Positions 10,524 through 22,434 of a DNA stretch of 64,000 nt are shown piece after piece (within the stretch, counting starts at the first letter, position 1; each line of letters opens with the position of its first letter). A program made the translations under genes and the position numbers. The notes below the pieces were generated by a model. That model did no database searches. It saw only the letters and a list, made by a program, of their open reading frames with translations, and was not told where the DNA came from. Source of the DNA: Sacculina carcini (taxonomy: Eukaryota; Arthropoda; Thecostraca; Sacculinidae); assembly GCA_916048095.2 (NCBI GenBank), contig OU696570.1, positions 7,444,928 to 7,508,927 of the forward strand, read 5' to 3'.

Positions 10524-11611
10524 TATACACGATCACTGGATGATGGGAATATGAAATACCAGCGTCACATATACGAAAGATGAGACGTTTAGCAATATCT
10601 CTGAAATATCACGAAAATATTCCGCAGAACACGTAAAATGTTTCAAGTCAATAGTGCATGATGTGATTAAATCAATATTGCCTGATGAAATCAATATAAA
10701 TATATATTATTCGATTTGATAATGTGCAATCACAAATCCTTCTCACAATACTTCGTGATCTCACAGAGCGCATATGATGTGTGATACACAGCCAAAATGT
10801 CTCTAGTCAAACTGAACATATTCCCGTCTGACATCCAACCATCTCATGAAATGCTCTAAAAACAAAGGCCTGTCATTCATAGCTGAATCAGTCATCGAAT
10901 AAACATTTCTCAACCTGGATTATTATACGGTGTCATTACATTACGAATAGTCCACTAACGCAATAGTATTTAAATAAAATGAGCAGTATCTTAAGATAAA
11001 TCAGGATTATTTGTAGCACCCAATGACCTTAGAGCCAACAACGCGAAATAACATTCACATTCAGCACAAGTTTAATATGCTGTCCTTCAATACTCGACGG
11101 ACGAATAGCTTTGAGCGACAAACCGTAGAACAATCAATAAATTCGAGGATGACTACATTGGATTTTGTGTCTATTCTCCATAAAGCACAAACAATTTGAA
11201 GTAATACCTGATTTAAGCGTGATTCACACAATCTCTATGATGTTGATATGATTGAAGGTGATCCAGTGTGTTTGGATATTTCCATGTCACGCTTTATAGT
11301 AGTTCTTGCTTTTCTGGGAATGAGAACATGCTGAATTTAGACTATCAGTCGTGATTCCTTTTGCACCTTGGAACCAGCTCCAGGAATTTCCTAATAACAT
11401 ATAATGAACACAAACAAGAAAACATCAATAGCTCTGTGATGAAATAAACCTTTCATATTAGCTGAAGTAACTGCTGAAATGATTTATTTTGATTAATATT
11501 TATTGTTGTTTTAAGCGCGCACCGTATTTTGATTATGAGACACGTCTCGCTATGAACCAATCTACAGCGCAGCCTCCCAGTAAACTCAAGCGGATAGTAA
11601 AATTCGCAAGC

Positions 11612-11668
11612 GGGCCAAGAATCGAACCGCGAGCCTCTGACACAAGATTTCAGCGCTAATGTTGTCGC
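11612..11668 (-). other. tRNA-like B-box segment in element A
   Basis: On the minus strand this holds GTCAGAGGCTCGCGGTTCGA followed by TTCTTGGCCC, the counterpart of the segment in element B. It is probably part of an old tRNA-derived insertion inherited by both copies. Confidence 0.35.
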
Positions 11669-12786
11669 TAATGCTGTCGCTAATGAGTTTAAAACACCAA
11701 TAATATGAATATCTCAAAATCAGTAGCCTCAATTTAAACAATCAATTTCGAGTAAAAGCGAAACACTAGCAGTTACACAGCTAAACAGTGCCCAGCTAAA
11801 CTCTGTTGATTTATAACTATTATGGTACGCAAATATATAACTACGTTGATAAGACATGTTAACGAAGCAAAGACCTCATGAGAAACGAGCAGATGTACAT
11901 ATTTTACTGAACCTATGAACGAAACCAAACCTCTGACCGCAGCAAAATGTCCAGGATGATGACATGCAGAATCATCCGAGTGAGGATCACAAAATGGCTG
12001 CGCAAATCACACTGGACACGAAATTTGACAAATTCGCACTTCACTCTAAACCGCACTGAAGTCAAAATCACTGAATACGTCAGTTATCGCCAAGAATAGC
12101 ACGCGATAAACACTTAACACACAAGAACACTAACCACGTGCACTCGCTACCGTGCAACTGAATGGCTGACAGTTGAAAATATCCACGGAACACTGTGACG
12201 TGGCGATGACGTCATACTTTCGTGGAAGGGCCTGTATCAACGCCACCTAGATACAATGCCACCTAGACTACAGGGCCTTCCACGAAAGTATGACGTCATC
12301 GTCACGTCACAGTGTTCCGTGGATATTTTCAACTGTCAGCCATTCAGTTGCACGGTAGCGAGTGCACGTGGTTAGTGTTCTTGTGTGTTAAGTGTTTATC
12401 GCGTGCTATTCTTGGCAATAACTGACGTATTCAGTGATTTTGACTTCAGTGCGGTTTAGAGTGAAGTGCGAATTTGTCAAATTTCGTGTCAAGTGTGATT
12501 TGCGCAGCCATTTTGTGATCCTCACTCGGATGATTCTGCATGTCATCATCCTGGACATTTTGCTGCGGTCAGAGGTTTGGTTTCGTTCATAGGTTCAGTA
12601 AAATATGTACATATGCTCGTTTCTCATGTGGTCTTGGCTCCGTTAAATATGTCTTATATATATATTTGCATACCATCATAGTTATATATCAACAGCGGTG
12701 AACACTGTTTAGCTGTTTAGCTTTGGAGCTGCTAGTGTTTCGCTTTTCGTCTAAATTGATTGTTTAAAATTAGGTTATTGATTATG

Positions 12787-12841
<55 letters not shown>
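12787..12841. repeat. (AT)n microsatellite
   Basis: A long AT dinucleotide run inside element B; absent at the matching place in element A. Confidence 0.9.
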
Positions 12842-12843
<2 letters not shown>

Positions 12844-12892
12844 TGATGCTTGAAACTCATTAGCGACAATATATAACAGAAATCATTTCAGA

Positions 12893-12962
12893 TCTCGAGC
12901 AGTTCAGTGGCTAAGGCGCTTAAATCTTGCGTCAGAGGCTCGCGGTTCGAATCTTGGCCCGC
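12893..12962 (+). other. tRNA-like segment (pseudo-tRNA / SINE head) in element B
   Basis: TTCAGTGGCTAAGGCGC resembles a Pol III A box region and GGTTCGAATC (12944-12953) is a perfect B-box core, spaced about as in a tRNA-Ser/Leu. The acceptor stem and T stem do not pair properly, so it is not a working tRNA. It is more likely the head of a tRNA-derived SINE trapped in the transposon. Confidence 0.4.
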
Positions 12963-14109
12963 GCGCGAATTTTATTACCCGCTTGAGTTTACTGGGAGGC
13001 ATCGCTATATATTGGTTGATAGCAGGACGAGTCATATAGTCACATTATGGTACGCGCTTAAAATACCAGTTAATATTAATCATAATAAATAACTGCGGGT
13101 AGTATGAAATGTATAGTTTATCACAGATGTATTGATGCTATCTTGTTTGTGTTCATTATGATGTATTATCAGGAAATTCCTGAAGCTGTGTTCCGTGGTG
13201 CAAAAAGGAATGACGACCGATAGTCTAAATTCAGCATGTTCTCATTCCCAGAAAAGCAAGAATTACTATATAGCGTGTCATGGAAATATCCAAGCACACT
13301 GGAGCATCTTCAATCATATTAGCATCATAGATATTATGTGAATCACGCTTAAATCAGGTATTGTTTCAAAGTGTTTGTGTTTTTATGGAGAATAGACACA
13401 AAATCCAGTGTGCTAATGCTCGAATTTATTGATCAGTGTACGGTTTGTCGCTCAAAGCTATTCGTCCGTCGAGTATTGAAGGACAAAATGTTAAACTTGT
13501 GCTGAATGTTAGGTGTGATTTTACGGTGTTGGCTCTAAGAACATTGGGTGCTACAAATAATCCTGGTTTCTCTGAAGATACTGTTCATTTTATTTAAATA
13601 ATTTTGTGTTGGTGAACTATTTGTAATGTAATGACACCATACAAAGACTCCAGGTTGAGAAATGCTTATTCTCATCCGTTGACTGATGCAGCTATGGATG
13701 CCAGGCATTTTTTTAGCGTTTAATGAGATGGTTGAATAGATGGTTGAATGGATGGATGAATGTATGACAGGAATATGGTCGGTTTGATTAGAGACATTTT
13801 GTACATCATCATCATCATTTTGATTAGAGACATTGGCTGTGTATCACACATAACGTATCACACAACATATGCGCTCTGTGAGATCACGAAGTATTGTGCC
13901 AATGAGATGGGATTGTCGTGCATTATCACATCGAATAATATTCATTTATATTGATTTCATCAGGCAATATTGATTTTAACACTTCATGCAATATTGATTT
14001 GAAATATTTCACGTGTTCCGCGGAATACTTTCGTTAAATTTTTAAGGATGTTACTGAACGTGTCATCTTTCGTATATATGACGCTGATATTTCACGTTCT
14101 CATCATCCA

Positions 14110-14304
14110 GTGATCGCATATGTTGCAGGTTATTGTTGTTATTATTGCTATTCTCACACACAGGATTGTGATTCATGTAAAAACATTTTGGCTGCGCGAA
14201 GTGAAACCATATCATCCGAACAATTTTCGTATTTGAGAGAAATTGGTCGCCGAAATCTGATATACTCTAGTGATGTTGATAATATTGTTTTGCTTTGGTT
14301 TTAA
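14110..14304 (+). pseudogene. P-like transposase C-terminal fragment in element B
   Basis: This 64-codon frame has AYVAGYCCYYCYSHTQDC, then CDSCKNILAARSE and FSYLREIGRRN. The same pattern (VYVAGYC...CDSCKTML...RFSYVKSIDRG) is in element C. The downstream C-terminus continues in other frames with a HRNLQKMCAPL-like end. Confidence 0.5.
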
Positions 14305-16508
14305 CTGTGCAGAAGTATACTAAGTATGATAAATTGAGTATTGTTGGAAACCAGCGAGCAATAGATAGGTTTCATGCTCTAGAAAAACCGAGTGATTGCG
14401 GTGCTATGTTTGACGTCTTGTACTGTTCTCAACATCGTAATTTACAAAAAATGTGTGCACCGCTTTAAATGTTCTTCTGAACAATAATTGTTGTGACAGA
14501 AATTCATCTACACTTAATTAGAGAGAAATTGAAGCGAAAACGTTCCACATTGTCTCGTGTATAGTGGTTGCATGTTTGTGTTGTGACTTTTTTTATGCCT
14601 GTGTGGTTTTATAATATATTCAGTTATTACATTTGCAATTGTATTTGAAGCTTTATATGCTGGGCACATGATTTTTCAAGTCAGTTGAACCGGAATGCCA
14701 GTCAAACACTCGCATTAACACATAGCAACGCGTATCGCCCGTACGAGTTAATTACTGGAACCGATGACGTCATACTTTCGTGAAACGGCCTGTATCTAGG
14801 TGGCGTTGCTAGATACAGGCCCTTCCACGAAAGTATGATGTCATCGCCACGTGAAAGTGACAAGTCTATTGTTTTAACTGTCAGCCATGCAGTTGCACGT
14901 TAGCGAGCGCACGTGGTTAGTGCTCTCGTGTGTTTAGTGTTTTATCGCGTGCTATTCTTGGCGATAATTGACGTATTTAGTGAGTTTCACTTCAGTGCGG
15001 TTTAGAGTGAAGTGCGAATTTGTCAAATTTCGTGTTAAGTGTGATTTGTGCAGCAACTTTGTGTTCCTCACACGGATGATTCTGGACATCATTATCCTGG
15101 ACATATTGATGCGGTCAGAGGTTTCGGTTTAGTGGATATATTCAGTAAAATATGTACATCCACTGGTATTTATGTAGTTTTTTCTCAGTTAAATACGTAA
15201 TACCAATAAGGCCATATATTTTCATATGAACAGCCAATGTTTGTATAGTGTTTGAGCATCGGTTTTCGTCTAGCTAGATTATATTTGGATGCAGTTTTTG
15301 AAATGCTTATATTATAGGACTTCGAAATCTACTTGCGGTACGGATATATCACTGTAGTGAGATTCGTTTTAGTATGTGTGGGCTTATTTGTCTTGTATTG
15401 TATTTGCTAGCTTGGAATTGTGCCCAGTGTTCGCAAGGTGCTGAATTCACAGTGTTGTGTTCGCATGGTGCTGACGAGGATTGTAGATATCACGTGGTGG
15501 ATATCGGGTGATCTGTGGGTGAATGGTGCTGTCTTGTGAAACAGTGATACCCCACGCGTCTCATTTAGTATACGTGTAACTGTTTCTGTGTGCGTGCTGC
15601 AGTTTATTGAATTTTGGCGTTCACATCTCCATGAATAATTTCAGTAATAACTAGGGCTATCAAAAAGTAACCTTAATATAGAAAAAAGTGTCCTTATTTT
15701 CTGGAAAAAGTAACCTAAAATATCCTTGTGCTGCTTCTTGCTGATGCCCACAAAGCTCTATTTCTCCTCTTAGGTTTTGGTGACATTTCTACAACAAAAC
15801 ACCAGAAAGCATCCCAATACAGGCGAAAACAATGCTAATGCATGAATTTATATTCCACAAGACAATCGAATTTATGAGCTGCATAAATGTTTCATGACAG
15901 TGAGTTGATTATTTCATATGACAGACAGTGAGATCTATGTCGAGGTGTCACGTGATTCAGCTTGTTTCTTTGCGCCAATATGTATGTCTATGTGTGCGTA
16001 AACATTGTACGTGTGTGAGTGTCCACGTCTACATGTGAGAATAATTTGCTGACTGTATAAGGGGGCACTGATTCGTCTCTTGAGCTCAACCGTGGGAAAA
16101 TGACACTGTCTCACGCTGCAAACATCACATGATATTCCCTGTCTCGTGCGTATTGCTGTGCAGTATCGAGTATAAAGCGCTCACTTGTACTATCCCACGC
16201 TCCAATAGAAGTACCACATAATATAATATAATAGCAATGGCGAGCAAGTTGGCAATAAACAGCAAGCAAATGTAAACTTAGTAAGCAATATACATGTGTA
16301 AGCAAGCAAATCTAAAAATTTTACAGCCAAACAAATGGCATGTTTTCATCTTCAGAGCTTATATATATCCAATTTTCCTTCTTTCCATCTTCCTCGATAC
16401 AGAAATAGTTAATCTTTCGTACTTGCCAGTATCCCATTGTTGTTTGATTTTGCTGGGTTTCTTGTTTATGTTCGTTATCATGCATTCTCAGGAGAGATGC
16501 CTTAGAAG

Positions 16509-16622
16509 TGCTGTGTTGCGGGGTGCAGAGGAAACTACGACGCATAACATAAGATCAGCGTGTTCTCGTTCCCAAAAGACCAAGAATTCAACAAAAAATG
16601 GCAGAGGGCTATTGCAAATGTG
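16509..16622 (+). pseudogene. THAP-type zinc finger of transposon C
   Basis: In one frame from about 16509, the start CCVAGCRGNYDA is followed by an in-frame TAA, then VFSFPKDQEFNKKWQRA. The C-x(3)-C start, the FSFP block and the downstream Trp are hallmarks of the THAP DNA-binding domain found in P-element transposases and THAP9. The later Cys-His pair is not visible before a possible donor (GTGACA), so it may lie on another exon. Confidence 0.55.
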
Positions 16623-16677
16623 GTGACATTGTTGGGTGCTCTTTTAATGGGAGCGGTGTTGCAACTACTGCATGTGT

Positions 16678-17335
16678 GTTCATGATAAGCAGCGTACTGA
16701 GTGCATATATGGATGTTGTTCATATTCTGCCAGTGATGACTCTCAAAGGAGAAACTCTGTATAATTATGTTCGTAAGGTCATCGTTGGATTGGAGAGTCT
16801 AGGAGTCAAAGTGATTTGCGTTATTTCTGATAACCATTCTGTTAATCGCAGTGCGATGTCGATGTTTGTCAATCCACCTCGTCTGTCGATTGTTAATCAG
16901 CATCCAGTCAGCTCAGATCGACCTCTGTTTTTTCATGTTGTTTATGTAGCCGGTTATTGCTAATATTATATTTAAAAAAAACAGTGTGATTCATGCAAAA
17001 CTATGTTAACTACAAAAAATGAACCAATATCACCAGAACGTTTTTCCTATGTTAAAAGTATAGATAGAGGATGCTTATTTTATCCAAGTGATACCGTTGC
17101 TAATATTGCCATGTTTTCTTATTTAACTGTTAAAAAATGTTTTGAGTTTAGGGACTTTTCGACTGTAGGTAGGCAAAGGGAAATTGCTCTTTTTCACATT
17201 TTGCAACAGCTCAATGACCACGGAATCATGTTTTATACCTCGCATTGTGTTAACAACAATATCCTAGATTCAGTTGTAGAAAAAATTGTGTGGGCGAGTG
17301 TGAACGTTCTTCTTAATAATTATTGTTCCGATTGA
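16678..17335 (+). pseudogene. P-like transposase catalytic and C-terminal region of transposon C
   Basis: The first frame (to 16963) contains VHILPVMTLKGETLY, then GVKVICVISDNHSVNRSAM. This fits the RNase H-like core of P/THAP9 transposases, with the SDNxxxN motif. It ends in VYVAGYC. The second frame (17003-17335) has FSYVKSIDRG, LNDHGIMFYTSHCVNNNI and ends VNVLLNNYCSD. A stop and a frame change separate the two, so no full transposase is encoded. Confidence 0.65.
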
Positions 17336-18349
17336 AATTCATGTGTTTGTGCCTAAAATTTGTAACGAAAACTACCTACGTTGTCTCGTGTGTAGTTGTT
17401 GTATGCCTGTGATGTGCCTATGTTCTAAATATATTCGGTTTTTCCATTTGCAATTTGAAGCTTTTATGTTGTTAACATGATTTTCAAACTTGATTGAGCC
17501 GGAATGAAATTCAAACACCCGCACTAAGCACAATTTCTAATAACAACGCGTATCGCCCGTACGAGTGAAGCGACCGCCATCGATGACGTCATACCTTCGT
17601 GAAAGGGCCTGTATCTAGGTGGCGTTGATCTAAGTGGCGTTGGCCTGTGTGAATGTGTGTGCGTATGTGTGTGCTTGTGTGTGTGCGTGTGCGGTCGTGT
17701 CGGTCACAAAAGACTGATCCAGGTATAGGTCCTAAGTTGATGCATGAAACTGACGGCAAAATATAAAAAACCCGTCTCGTATGAATTTTTGCCATAAGAG
17801 TTACCAAAAGTAATTTTGATTACATCGAATTGTTATTCAGCTTGCTTTGGTTTTTCGATTAAACTTTGAATTTGAATTTGATTAAACATTAATTGATAAC
17901 ACAGTCAATATATGATGATCTAATTTGACTTGCTCACAAAAATATCGTCTGATTCAGAGAGACCAGATCTGAAAGAGAGTTATCTGGAATTTGAAAACAA
18001 TATTTAGACCTTACGCCCATTCAAACCCACCCACCAACCCATTTCTTTATAATTTGTAGTGTTGTCTAATTAAAGAAATTATTTCTTTCAAATGTCATTA
18101 ATTTTCCATGACAAAAATGACTGTAGGAAACAGGCTGAGCAAAGCAGTAGTTAAGCAGCAGCAGTAGATGTATTTCAGATTAAAATATGCGAATGTCACG
18201 AAAATACAGATTGATTCACAAGGTCACTCTCACGCGCATAACTCTCTAACACACAGAACTCTCTCGCACACAGATCACCACTTAATCCGCACACTGCACC
18301 AGACACACTGCCGAAAAACAACACACCACCACACGCCCCCGCAAGCATG

Positions 18350-18580
18350 ACCTCTTCCGTGCCGAGTCGCGGCTCGCCCCAGCGCCGCTCCTCCGACTCG
18401 GCGGCAGCATATTGTTCAAACACACACATACACGCACATACATACAAACGCACTCGTACGTCCACATATCAATCAAACGCCGCGCAGAACTGAAAGTCGG
18501 CAAATACAGATGCACACACACACAAACACACATACAGATACAGATGCACACACACACAAACACACAACTTACAATGACCA
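18350..18580. other. GC-richer island and CA microsatellites in the exon a-b intron
   Basis: 18347-18420 is GC-rich and open on the + strand (ATG at 18348, then SSVPSRGSPQRRSSDSAAA), but it runs straight into CA repeats. Nothing links it to the RASGRF reading frame, whose exons a and b already join perfectly. I list it as unexplained. Confidence 0.25.
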
Positions 18581-18926
18581 ATTAGATGACATTTCTTCAT
18601 AGAGCGATATTTTTGTTCTCATTGTAATAATTTTAACATTATTGAAATTGTTGAACAAGATGAAATAGAAAGAGCGCAAAAACTATGAATTACATAACTG
18701 TAATCTTCATGTCCTTTGCTCATCAATCGATAGAGAGATAACAGCAATAACATTAGTAAGAGAATGACAATTAGGATTGAGGCTAAACCAAGGAAAATAT
18801 TATAATAATATAATTGTGAAAATATGAATATTTGTTTTGTGTTGACTAGAGTTAACATTTCAATTGCTTTGAAAGAGAATATATCGTCAGTAAACTTCAA
18901 ACTTACAATTGTATGTTGCTGTACAG

Positions 18927-19011
18927 GGAGTTTCTCAACCAGAGCTGGATGAAATCTCACAAAAACGAGAAAGCACCGCATATCGTGCAAATCACCAAGC
19001 ACTTCAACGAC
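18927..19011 (+). CDS. RASGRF: RASGRF exon b (CDC25 domain)
   Basis: This encodes residues 33-61: EFLNQSWMKSHKNEK, APHIVQITKHFND. It matches the RasGEF helix region with the conserved EFxxxxWxK and TKHFND patterns of RASGRF. The acceptor is TGTACAG and the donor is GTGAGA after GAC. The first base completes the Glu codon from exon a, and the end is in phase 0. It is separated from exon a by a 14.2-kb intron filled with an LTR element and three P-like elements. It is duplicated at 43667-43751 without change. Confidence 0.85.
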
Positions 19012-22000
19012 GTGAGAACACACATACTCATACTTCTCTTCACTTTATAATCAAATTTTGTACCGTGTTTGCGCGACCAGTTGAGTGCAGCGCCTCAAAA
19101 TTTCAAAATCCAAATATATCCTGAAATAACTAATCAGATCCAAAAAGCTCCAGCTAGCAATCACTGCCTATCATTGTGAATAATCAATTTTCCCTTAAAA
19201 ATGTTGTTTAACTTGATGAAAAATCATATAGCGGCCAGCAACGTTAAAATACGGACTTGGCTCCTTGAAAGGCGGCTGTATTGGCGATACAATGCACAAA
19301 CGCGAACTGGAAGATGTCAAACTGAGAGCTAGCCGTTTCACGACTTACATAGCCTCGATCAAGGTGTGACATTTGCCAATGAGAAACCACACAAGCGAAA
19401 TAGCTCAAGCACGTGCCAATTATAAAAATAAAACATGTCCCACGAAACAAATAACTGGGTGAAATACTAAATATAAAACAATAAATCCCAGAGATAATAA
19501 CACTTAAAACTTGAATCAATGAATCTAAACACATTAAACAAGTTGGTATTTCAAATTTAGGTTAAACAGTAAATTTGCCCGCAAACGTTCAATAACAGGA
19601 GAACACCGTGAAAAGCCTAAATGTTCTCAACCATAAACATAATCATAGCACTGGTGATATTATAATAATATTTATAGTATTACAGGTTAATGTATTGTAA
19701 ACTTTTCTGAAATGAAGTTGTGGCGTCCTAGACCACATTAAATTGTTGAATCACACGGTAGCGATGTATTGACAACACGAACGCACAATCTCAACGGAAT
19801 GACCAACAGAATTACCTGAACACGGATATTGTGCCACATTAAATTATCTTGCTCACGCATACACACACACACACACATACACACCAGCTTCTCAGCGTTA
19901 TAAATTGACCCAACAGGACCAACGTCCCAACGTCCAACGTTGACCCAACGTCTGGCTTGAGGCTGCACACAGACATACCAGTTACATGAACAGAAACACA
20001 AGCAAGCGAAACACACAGACACACACGCACACACATGCTCGCATACATTCAGACGGCGACACACAAGCATACAACGCACACTCACACTACACCAGAGTAG
20101 GACGCCACAAAGTAAATTGACTCTATCACAAATATGCTAATTTATAGAGGGGATGAATGATTTCTCTGATTCCTTAAACAAATTGCGATCTATGCTTGTG
20201 CCTTAGCTGAATTTGCCTCTAGGCCTTCCTAGCTGAATTTTTCTATAAATGTCTAAGCATGTCTTTAATAACTGAACGATGTGAAGACTGCTTTGAAATT
20301 AAGCTTTCTTAACATTGTAGTTTCCTCTACAACAAGCTGTATAAAATGGTTCAGTATGAAGAGGCATATAACTTTTGTGTACAATTATATTGATACCTTG
20401 CATCACTTGATATGCATGCATCTCATTAGTAGGTACGCAGGATAGCGTCATTCCATTTTAGGAAATGTCCACGAACCGGAGGTTGTCGTGAGATGTTTGG
20501 AGCGTGGTATAGTACGATGTGTGAGCTCTCTATACCAGATACTGCACTGTAGCGCTTGACAGTACGCATTTACTTGAACATGAATTAGCACGTGATTTTC
20601 AGATAGCGCCATTTTCCCACGTATGACATTTATAAGACTGCGAGCACAGGGTGCTACATAAGGAAAGACGGGGGCATTCACACATGCGGTGTTTACGCTC
20701 ACACTAATATACAAGCTGTAGCACGTGCTATTTGATAAAAAGTTTCATGGAAACAATATAAAGAACATTATTGCGACCATTACTAAAAATATTTACATTT
20801 GTAATTAGTGTATTTCACTTTTGTATTAGCTTTCCACTTTAAATTGCATTTTGATGGTTATGCTCCTTTTTGCGATGTTAGCCAAATAATATTAAGTCAC
20901 TGTTGGTGGTTTGTTGTAAAAATGGTACCAGATCGGAGAGAGGGTGGGAAAATAGTACCAACTCGGAAAGAGGATAGAAAAGAAGGACTGGTGTATTTTC
21001 TTCCTTCAGAACTGCAAAGAGAAATTGACCTATTTTGAAGGAAGTTATTTTTGCTTAGGTTAGGTTATTTTTAGGTTACTTTTTATAGGTTATTAGGTTA
21101 CTTTATATGTTCACAAACAAACAACAAACAACCCGTGTATTCCATATAGCGCACTAATCAATGGAATGTCGCTGGATACATGCTTAAAATGCAAAAATTC
21201 TACGAAAGCGTCCGAATTTCACATATTATGTGAAAATTGAATAAAATATTTTGGGTTTTTTGACAACATATGTTGAAATTTTTTGTCGTATAATAAAAAC
21301 ATAAAACGTCAAAAATTTTCACATCAAATTCCCAACTCTACTCATTAGATATGTTTGCGGATGGTCGGCGGAAGATGTTTATAAGCTGATTAGTGCGACG
21401 TATCGTGCAGATAGAAGCCCCGTTAAATTTACTGATGCAAATTAGCCTGGTAGTGAATGATCTCCGGCCGCTGGAGATACGATGCATAATGAGATTCACA
21501 AGCTTACTGAGCCTGCACGCATCAGTAAATCGGTTAATCGTTGCTGTACCCACCATAATCACTACTAAATAACTTGATACATTTACCAAACATATGCTAA
21601 TTATTTCAAAGTATTTGAATAATTATGAGCATATATGTGGTGTGAATCTATCCTTGTTTTTAATTTTATCAGTGATCAAGTTTGTTTGATTTAATTTACC
21701 TTTTCCTATTGTTATATTCCATGCTCCATCCACCATACTTGCTCTGTTTTTCTCCTAATTAATTCGTACATCAACACTGCAACTTCTCCACAATTTCACT
21801 TTTATTTGCTGCAATCTTTGCCATTATATTCCCACTGATCCTTTTTCTCCTGTAGCAGACAAAACTATCCGATTAAATACTATCCACCTGGTACTGGGTT
21901 CTGCGTCTACTGAACCACAATTATGTTTTCGGCTTTCATGTCGTTTTTTCGATCGCTATCACCGGTTGACGTTTTGAGCGTTGTCCTATAATTTTCTACA

Positions 22001-22069
22001 TCAATTCTTATAGCAACGCCCTGAACTATCCTTGTATATGGCATAGACAGACGTCTGCTTGCATTTTAG
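19012..22069. other. RASGRF intron b-c
   Basis: AT-rich intronic DNA. It includes CA microsatellites (19859-19884, 20020-20090), a CCAACGT-type short repeat cluster (19915-19960) and AGGTTA-like repeats near 21050-21105. I see no gene; the short open frames are not supported. Confidence 0.55.
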
Positions 22070-22267
22070 ATGTCCAAGCTGGTGATGGTGTCCATTCTGA
22101 GCACGAGCAGTCAACAGGAGCGTGTGCAGCTCATTGAGAAATGGACAGCCATAGGAGATATCTGCAGGAGTATGCAGAACTTCAATGGTGTGCTGCAGAT
22201 CAGTGCTGCCTACACCAATACGCCGGTATTTCGTTTGAAACGCACCTGGGAGAAGGTCGGCAGAACG
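22070..22267 (+). CDS. RASGRF: RASGRF exon c (CDC25 domain core)
   Basis: This phase 0-0 exon encodes residues 62-127. It contains MSKLVMVSIL, ERVQLIEKWTAIGDICRSM, NFNGVLQISAAYTNTPVFRL and KRTWEKV. This is the structural heart of the RasGEF domain: the IEKW helix, the NFN segment and the PVFRLKxTW segment. The acceptor is GCATTTTAG and the donor is GTGAGT. FND at the end of exon b joins MSKLV here as in RASGRF proteins. It is duplicated at 46810-47007. Confidence 0.9.
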
Positions 22268-22434
22268 GTGAGTGATTTTTGTCCCCAACAAGTGGACGCA
22301 CAGATGGCTGTGTATGTGCTTAACAACCATGTAGGGTTTGAATCACAATGTCAGAATTATCCGGCCAGAGCTACAATTTCTATCTAAGAACCAGCAAAAT
22401 GGTATTGCGTCATAGGTGCAACAACTAAGAGCTG
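22268..22434. other. start of RASGRF intron c-d
   Basis: Short unique intronic sequence between the exon c donor and the first non-LTR element. Confidence 0.5.

Larger units (their letters stand above)
9832..12237 (-). mobile_element. P-element/THAP-like DNA transposon A, degenerate
   Basis: The ends carry inverted repeats of the family CTAGATACAGGCCCTT + YCACGAAAGTATGACGTCATCG, seen at 9841-9878 and 12205-12237. Inside, on the minus strand, 10523-10332 encodes a segment (QDCHSCKTFWLREVK) matching the C-terminal transposase region of elements B and C. It runs in the opposite direction to B and is similar to it along most of its length. Stops are frequent, and no intact transposase is visible. 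Confidence 0.65.
12238..14808 (+). mobile_element. P-element/THAP-like DNA transposon B, degenerate
   Basis: The left end core is CAGGGCCTTCCACGAAAG from 12271, preceded by CAACGCCACCTAG-type sequence. The right end is CGATGACGTCATACTTTCG running to ...CTAGGTGGCGTTG at 14808. Only about 33 bp separate it from element A, of which it is an inverted copy. It carries a degraded THAP-like start (near 13190-13290) and a C-terminal transposase piece (14110-14304). It also has an AT microsatellite (12787-12841) that A lacks. It is not functional. Confidence 0.65.
14809..17627 (+). mobile_element. P-element/THAP-like DNA transposon C, degenerate but best preserved
   Basis: The left end is CTAGATACAGGCCCTTCC at 14809 and the right end is CGATGACGTCATACCTTCG to ...CTAGGTGGCGTTG at 17627. 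Between them are a THAP-like zinc finger (16509-16622), a central catalytic-like domain (16678-16960) and a C-terminal part (16985-17335). No 8-bp target duplication is clear, because the outer ends of neighbouring elements run into each other. Its right end abuts the start of the 24.7-kb duplicated segment. Confidence 0.7.

Noticed and set aside
12893..12962. Functional tRNA gene
   Set aside because: The B box is good but the T stem and acceptor stem do not pair; a pseudo-tRNA or SINE head is more likely.
18619..19023. 134-codon minus-strand open frame with hydrophobic segments
   Set aside because: It is the antisense of RASGRF exon b and its intron, with no supporting motif.
21050..21105. 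TTAGGTTAGG-like sequence resembling a telomeric repeat
   Set aside because: Only about two TTAGG units, followed by irregular AGGTTA variants; not an array.
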